Below are positions 5,412 through 7,984 of a DNA stretch of 7,984 nucleotides, piece after piece. Position numbers and translations under genes: made by a program. The notes under the pieces are model-generated. The model was not told the DNA's origin. It saw only the letters and a program-made list of their open reading frames with translations, and ran no database searches. Source of the stretch: Bdellovibrionales bacterium (GTDB taxonomy: Bacteria; Bdellovibrionota; UBA2428); assembly GCA_018266335.1 (NCBI GenBank), contig JAFEAR010000063.1, positions 1-7,984 on the forward strand. Direction: 5' to 3'. Position 1 is the stretch's first letter. The number at the start of each line of letters is the position of its first letter.

Positions 5412-7087
5412 GTCGCACTCTCCTTGGCTTCTAAATTTAGCACGGGTCGCTCGGACTTCCGAGCGGCGGCCTCGGGAGGAGCCACCAGGCTAACTTCGGT
5501 AGCGAAGGGGCCTGCGGGCGACTGAATTTTTAAGGTGACACCGTAGGGGGCGAGCATTTTTTCGCTCGTCACGAGTCCGAGGCCCGAGCCATCGGGTTTC
5601 GTGGTGCGAAAGCTTTCGATGGGGCCGCGGAGCAGTTCGCTCGGCATGCCCGAGCCCGTGTCCGCTACGGCCATGCGCCAGCCTTCACCGTCGCGACTGA
5701 TGGCTAGGCGAATGACTTTAGGGTCGGCGTCCTTGAGCGCTTCGGCGGAGTTTTTAATGAGATTCATGAGGGCCGCTTTGAGAATGTTGGCGGGAATGTA
5801 GGTTTTTATTTTCTCCTCACTCACGCTGCGCTGAACGAAAATGCCGCGGCCGTTGAGTTCGGGGCGGAGCGTGTCGAGTACGGAGTCGGCGATGTCTTCT
5901 AAGCGCGAGGCCTGTGGCTCCGGGGGGGCGGCAATGGAACCCTTGAGCACCGAGCGGGTGGTGCGCAGGTGACTTTCGGTGAGCGCATCGAGCCGATCAA
6001 TCTCCACGAGCACTCGATCAAGTTGGCCTTGCTGTTCAGGTGCGAGCTCTTCGCGCAGCATTTCGAGTTTTAGGTTCAGGCTATTCAGTGGATTGCGAAT
6101 CTCGTGCGCCAGTTGCGCGGCCATTTCGCCCATCGAAGCCAGGCGCTCACGCTTGATAAGTTCGGCCAGAAGTTTTTCGTTGTGGCGGGTGAGGTGGTGC
6201 AGTGCCGAGAAGAGAGTGCCTACGGCGCGTTCGTTTTCGGCCGTGCGCTGCGTGCGTGTGTCGAGCTCTTCGCCCAAACTACGCAAACGATGGAGGAGAG
6301 TGCGCAGGGACTCTACTAAATCCTGCACCTCGGCCGGTGGCGACAGCAGTCCGGATCCCAGCACCGAGCGCGGCGGCACGGCCGAGAGGAGGGAAGTGCG
6401 AGGGTTTCGTGTGTTCTCATTGATCCAGTCGCGCAAGTGCACGAGGGGTAGCGTCCACTGCCGCACTAGAAAAACAAAGACGATGCCGCAAATAAACGTG
6501 AGCAGAGAAGCGGCAAAGCCCCACACCAAATGTTCCCGGCCACCCTGCGTGACGGTGAGCAGTTGCACGGAGAGTTCGCGGTCCACGGCCCGGTGGAGCA
6601 GAATGGTTTTTTGCCGTAGATCACGTAGCAGTGGAATGGCCTCCGAAAAACTCTTCATGCCCAGAATGCGCGTTTCGTAACTCGCGGCGAGTTCCGCCCA
6701 GGGTTTAAAGAGCGGCAAGAGCACGGCCGGAAAGTGCGCGGCCGACTGGAGGGTGAGCAAACTTTTGACGCCCGGGCTCAGGCGCAGCCGCGCGAGGTCC
6801 TGCGGTGTGGCCTGCGTTTCGCGATGCAAAATGGTGAGTTCCTGAATTTGTAGGTCAACTTCGGTTCGCGCCTGCTCGATGAGGCGGCGCGAGGGAATGA
6901 GCACACTCTGAATTTGGGTGGCGGCGCGGTTGAGGCGCTCCTGGGAATCCCAAAACAGGAAAACGCTCACAATAGAAAGGAGGCTGAGTGCGACCAAAAA
7001 AACCAGAGTGCGCGAACGCAGACTGAGAACGGATACGCGATCGGTGCTGGAAGTCACCAAAGTCATCCCCCTCTCGGATGGAGTCAC
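5408..7087 (-). CDS. Membrane sensor histidine kinase (NtrB-like catalytic core)
   Basis: The 559-residue protein has two membrane helices (about 27-46 and 188-209) flanking a mostly helical periplasmic sensor loop of about 140 residues. A HAMP-like/coiled segment (about 210-310) leads to the dimerisation helix with H-box AHEIRNPLNSL, where H328 is the phosphorylated histidine. The ATPase domain has N-box NLIKNSAEAL (N446), G1 box DTGSGMP (D476), F-box FRTTK (493-497) and G2 box GSGLGL (500-505). It should phosphorylate the downstream regulator, whose start overlaps this stop codon by 4 nt. The signal sensed is unknown; the sensor loop has no motif I recognise. The start is uncertain: GTG 7087 gives the longest frame, but the best Shine-Dalgarno, GAGAGGGGG at 7075-7067, lies inside it. 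It directly abuts ATG 7066 and is better spaced for TTG 7060 or GTG 7057. All choices keep both membrane helices. Confidence 0.93.
   Translation of the reverse strand: MTPSERGMTLVTSSTDRVSVLSLRSRTLVFLVALSLLSIVSVFLFWDSQERLNRAATQIQSVLIPSRRLIEQARTEVDLQIQELTILHRETQATPQDLARLRLSPGVKSLLTLQSAAHFPAVLLPLFKPWAELAASYETRILGMKSFSEAIPLLRDLRQKTILLHRAVDRELSVQLLTVTQGGREHLVWGFAASLLTFICGIVFVFLVRQWTLPLVHLRDWINENTRNPRTSLLSAVPPRSVLGSGLLSPPAEVQDLVESLRTLLHRLRSLGEELDTRTQRTAENERAVGTLFSALHHLTRHNEKLLAELIKRERLASMGEMAAQLAHEIRNPLNSLNLKLEMLREELAPEQQGQLDRVLVEIDRLDALTESHLRTTRSVLKGSIAAPPEPQASRLEDIADSVLDTLRPELNGRGIFVQRSVSEEKIKTYIPANILKAALMNLIKNSAEALKDADPKVIRLAISRDGEGWRMAVADTGSGMPSELLRGPIESFRTTKPDGSGLGLVTSEKMLAPYGVTLKIQSPAGPFATEVSLVAPPEAAARKSERPVLNLEAKESAT
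7067..7075 (-). promoter_or_regulatory. Shine-Dalgarno that questions the kinase start
   Basis: GAGAGGGGG on the minus strand lies within codons 5-7 of the longest kinase frame. It has no gap before ATG 7066, 6 bases before TTG 7060 and 9 bases before GTG 7057. Spacing therefore favours a start at 7060 or 7057, trimming about 10 residues from the N-terminus. GTG 7087 has no comparable site upstream. Confidence 0.45.
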
Positions 7088-7192
7088 TCGCCGTCGGGAA
7101 ATTGACGATCCTTGCGGATTCGCTGAACAATTCCCCTCAAGGTGACCACATTTGTTGACGATAGGTTAAACTAAGACAAGGGAGAGGTCACT
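7088..7192. promoter_or_regulatory. Divergent control region with a TTGACGAT direct repeat
   Basis: These 105 bp lie between the kinase gene and the rightward cysteine-rich gene and must hold promoters for both. TTGACGAT occurs at 7102-7109 and again at 7155-7162, 53 bp apart, close to five helical turns. TTGACG resembles a -35 box, but neither copy has a good -10 box about 17 bp downstream on the plus strand. The repeat may instead be a regulator half-site. AAGGGAGAGG at 7178-7187 is the ribosome binding site of the gene at 7193. Confidence 0.45.
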
Positions 7193-7984
7193 ATGATGGC
7201 AAGTATTTCGTGTTCGGCTGCCGTTCGCCGCTGGTTATTTGTTGCGGGCATTGCGGCGGTCGGTGTGACATCATTTAAAAATGCACGGGCCATGGACGAA
7301 GCCGAAGAGGCTGCGTTTCTCACGGCTTGCGGTTGGGTCGATGCTCCGCGCGGTGAACCCTTCGGTAAAGTGAATGGCGAGTTAACGGTGCGCCCGCGTT
7401 GGAACTGGGACACCGAAAGTCGTCTACAAAAAATTGAATTCGATTCCGGTCGTTACGCGCAGGCCGCTTATACAAATCCTCAGTGTGAAAGTTACGGATT
7501 GAAGCGCCTCGCCAAGCGTTACAGCGCGCAAGCCGCAAAACAGCGTTGCCAAGACATTCGCGACACCCTCAACAAGGATGCCCAGAGCACCGGTAGCACG
7601 GGCCTGGCAAGTTTGTCCGATCCCACGCGCGAACGCGCCGACGACGACAGCGGCGATATTTGCGATGATCCGTCGAGCGAAGCGAGCTACGGCTGCGCCT
7701 ATCTCGATTACAACCAAATGCTCGGCAACGTGAACAAGCAGCGTCAGGTTGCAGGACAAATTAAGAACTACTGCGAATCCATCGGCGCCGACATGACGCC
7801 GCGGATGCCGGTGGATCAGTACCGCTCGCAAATGAACTCGGGTAGCGATAGCTCGGGTGGTGGCTTCTGCGGTAATCGCGGTGGCATTGTTCTTATTCAA
7901 AAGAAGACCTCTTGGTTCGATACACTCGCTAACATGACGCTGGGCCTCGGCAAAATTGCGGGTCCGACGGCGGCGATTATGTAC
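7193..7984 (+). CDS. Cysteine-rich exported protein, N-terminal part (runs off right edge)
   Basis: An open frame of 264 codons starts at ATG 7193 (a second in-frame ATG follows at 7196) behind AGGGAG with a gap of 8 bases, and continues past the window end. Residues 1-33 form a signal peptide, with RR at 12-13, hydrophobic residues 14-26 and likely cleavage after ARA33. The mature part seen so far has seven cysteines (46, 98, 119, 157, 168, 194, 226), which suggests disulfides in the periplasm or outside the cell; the odd number implies another partner beyond the edge. There is an acidic Asp/Ser-rich stretch at 142-163, a Ser/Gly-rich stretch at 215-231, and from about 241 a hydrophobic, Gly/Ala-rich segment that may begin a membrane helix. 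I do not recognise the family. It is divergent from the kinase gene and may share its control. Confidence 0.85.
   Translation, partial: MMASISCSAAVRRWLFVAGIAAVGVTSFKNARAMDEAEEAAFLTACGWVDAPRGEPFGKVNGELTVRPRWNWDTESRLQKIEFDSGRYAQAAYTNPQCESYGLKRLAKRYSAQAAKQRCQDIRDTLNKDAQSTGSTGLASLSDPTRERADDDSGDICDDPSSEASYGCAYLDYNQMLGNVNKQRQVAGQIKNYCESIGADMTPRMPVDQYRSQMNSGSDSSGGGFCGNRGGIVLIQKKTSWFDTLANMTLGLGKIAGPTAAIMY

Noticed and set aside
5979..6680. Long plus-strand frame of 233 codons
   Set aside because: It is antisense to the kinase core, whose motifs are all on the minus strand. The product is a Ser/Arg-rich string typical of the shadow of a GC-rich gene.
7226..7243. Twin-arginine (Tat) signal in the gene at 7193
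   Set aside because: RR is present before the hydrophobic segment, but the rest of the S/T-RR-x-F-L-K pattern is poor; an ordinary Sec signal fits as well.
7424..7900. Minus-strand frame of 158 codons
   Set aside because: It is antisense to the cysteine-rich exported gene, which has a signal peptide and a good ribosome binding site; nothing supports the minus frame.
1..7984. tRNA, rRNA, CRISPR array, insertion sequence or intrinsic terminator
   Set aside because: I looked on both strands and saw no cloverleaf, rRNA-like segment, regularly spaced repeats, transposase, or hairpin followed directly by a T-run.

Overview
The window looks like chromosomal DNA of a Gram-negative bacterium, plausibly a Bdellovibrio-like predator or relative (Bdellovibrionota). 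The Gram-negative call rests on four proteins with Sec-type signal peptides, one of them ending in an outer-membrane beta-barrel, plus a two-component system with a sigma-54 activator. The Bdellovibrionota suggestion is recalled rather than searched: the partial gene at the left edge resembles the N-terminal part of HNH-type proteins that occur in many copies in those genomes. Genes are GC-rich by eye; the long left intergenic region has a markedly AT-rich core.

Layout, left to right. (1) Bases 1-367, minus strand: 5' part of an HNH-endonuclease-like gene running off the left edge. (2) Bases 368-859: about 490 bp with no convincing gene, but with CACGC/GCGTG inverted repeats, helically phased A-tracts and a perfect 22-bp palindrome. 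(3) Bases 860-2158, minus: an unusual exported protein made of a signal peptide, a ParB/sulfiredoxin-like segment and a NadD-like nucleotidyltransferase domain. (4) Bases 2159-2303: divergent control region with a 6-bp-stem hairpin and a candidate sigma-54 promoter facing right. (5) Bases 2304-4106, plus: two-gene operon of an exported protein of unknown function and an outer-membrane beta-barrel protein with a long Ala/Ser/Pro/Lys-rich linker. (6) Bases 4089-7087, minus: membrane histidine kinase and NtrC-family sigma-54 response regulator, translationally coupled by a 4-nt overlap. The regulator gene overlaps the beta-barrel gene tail to tail by 18 bp. (7) Bases 7088-7192: divergent control region. 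(8) Bases 7193-7984, plus: start of a cysteine-rich exported protein running off the right edge.

How they may work together (inference): the kinase senses an envelope or periplasmic signal through a loop of about 140 residues and phosphorylates the regulator, whose GAFTGA loop is intact and should activate sigma-54 promoters. The only reasonable sigma-54 promoter match I found in the control regions lies just ahead of the 2304-4106 envelope operon, so that operon is a natural candidate target. The most unusual gene is the exported NadD-like fusion, because NAD biosynthesis is normally cytoplasmic.
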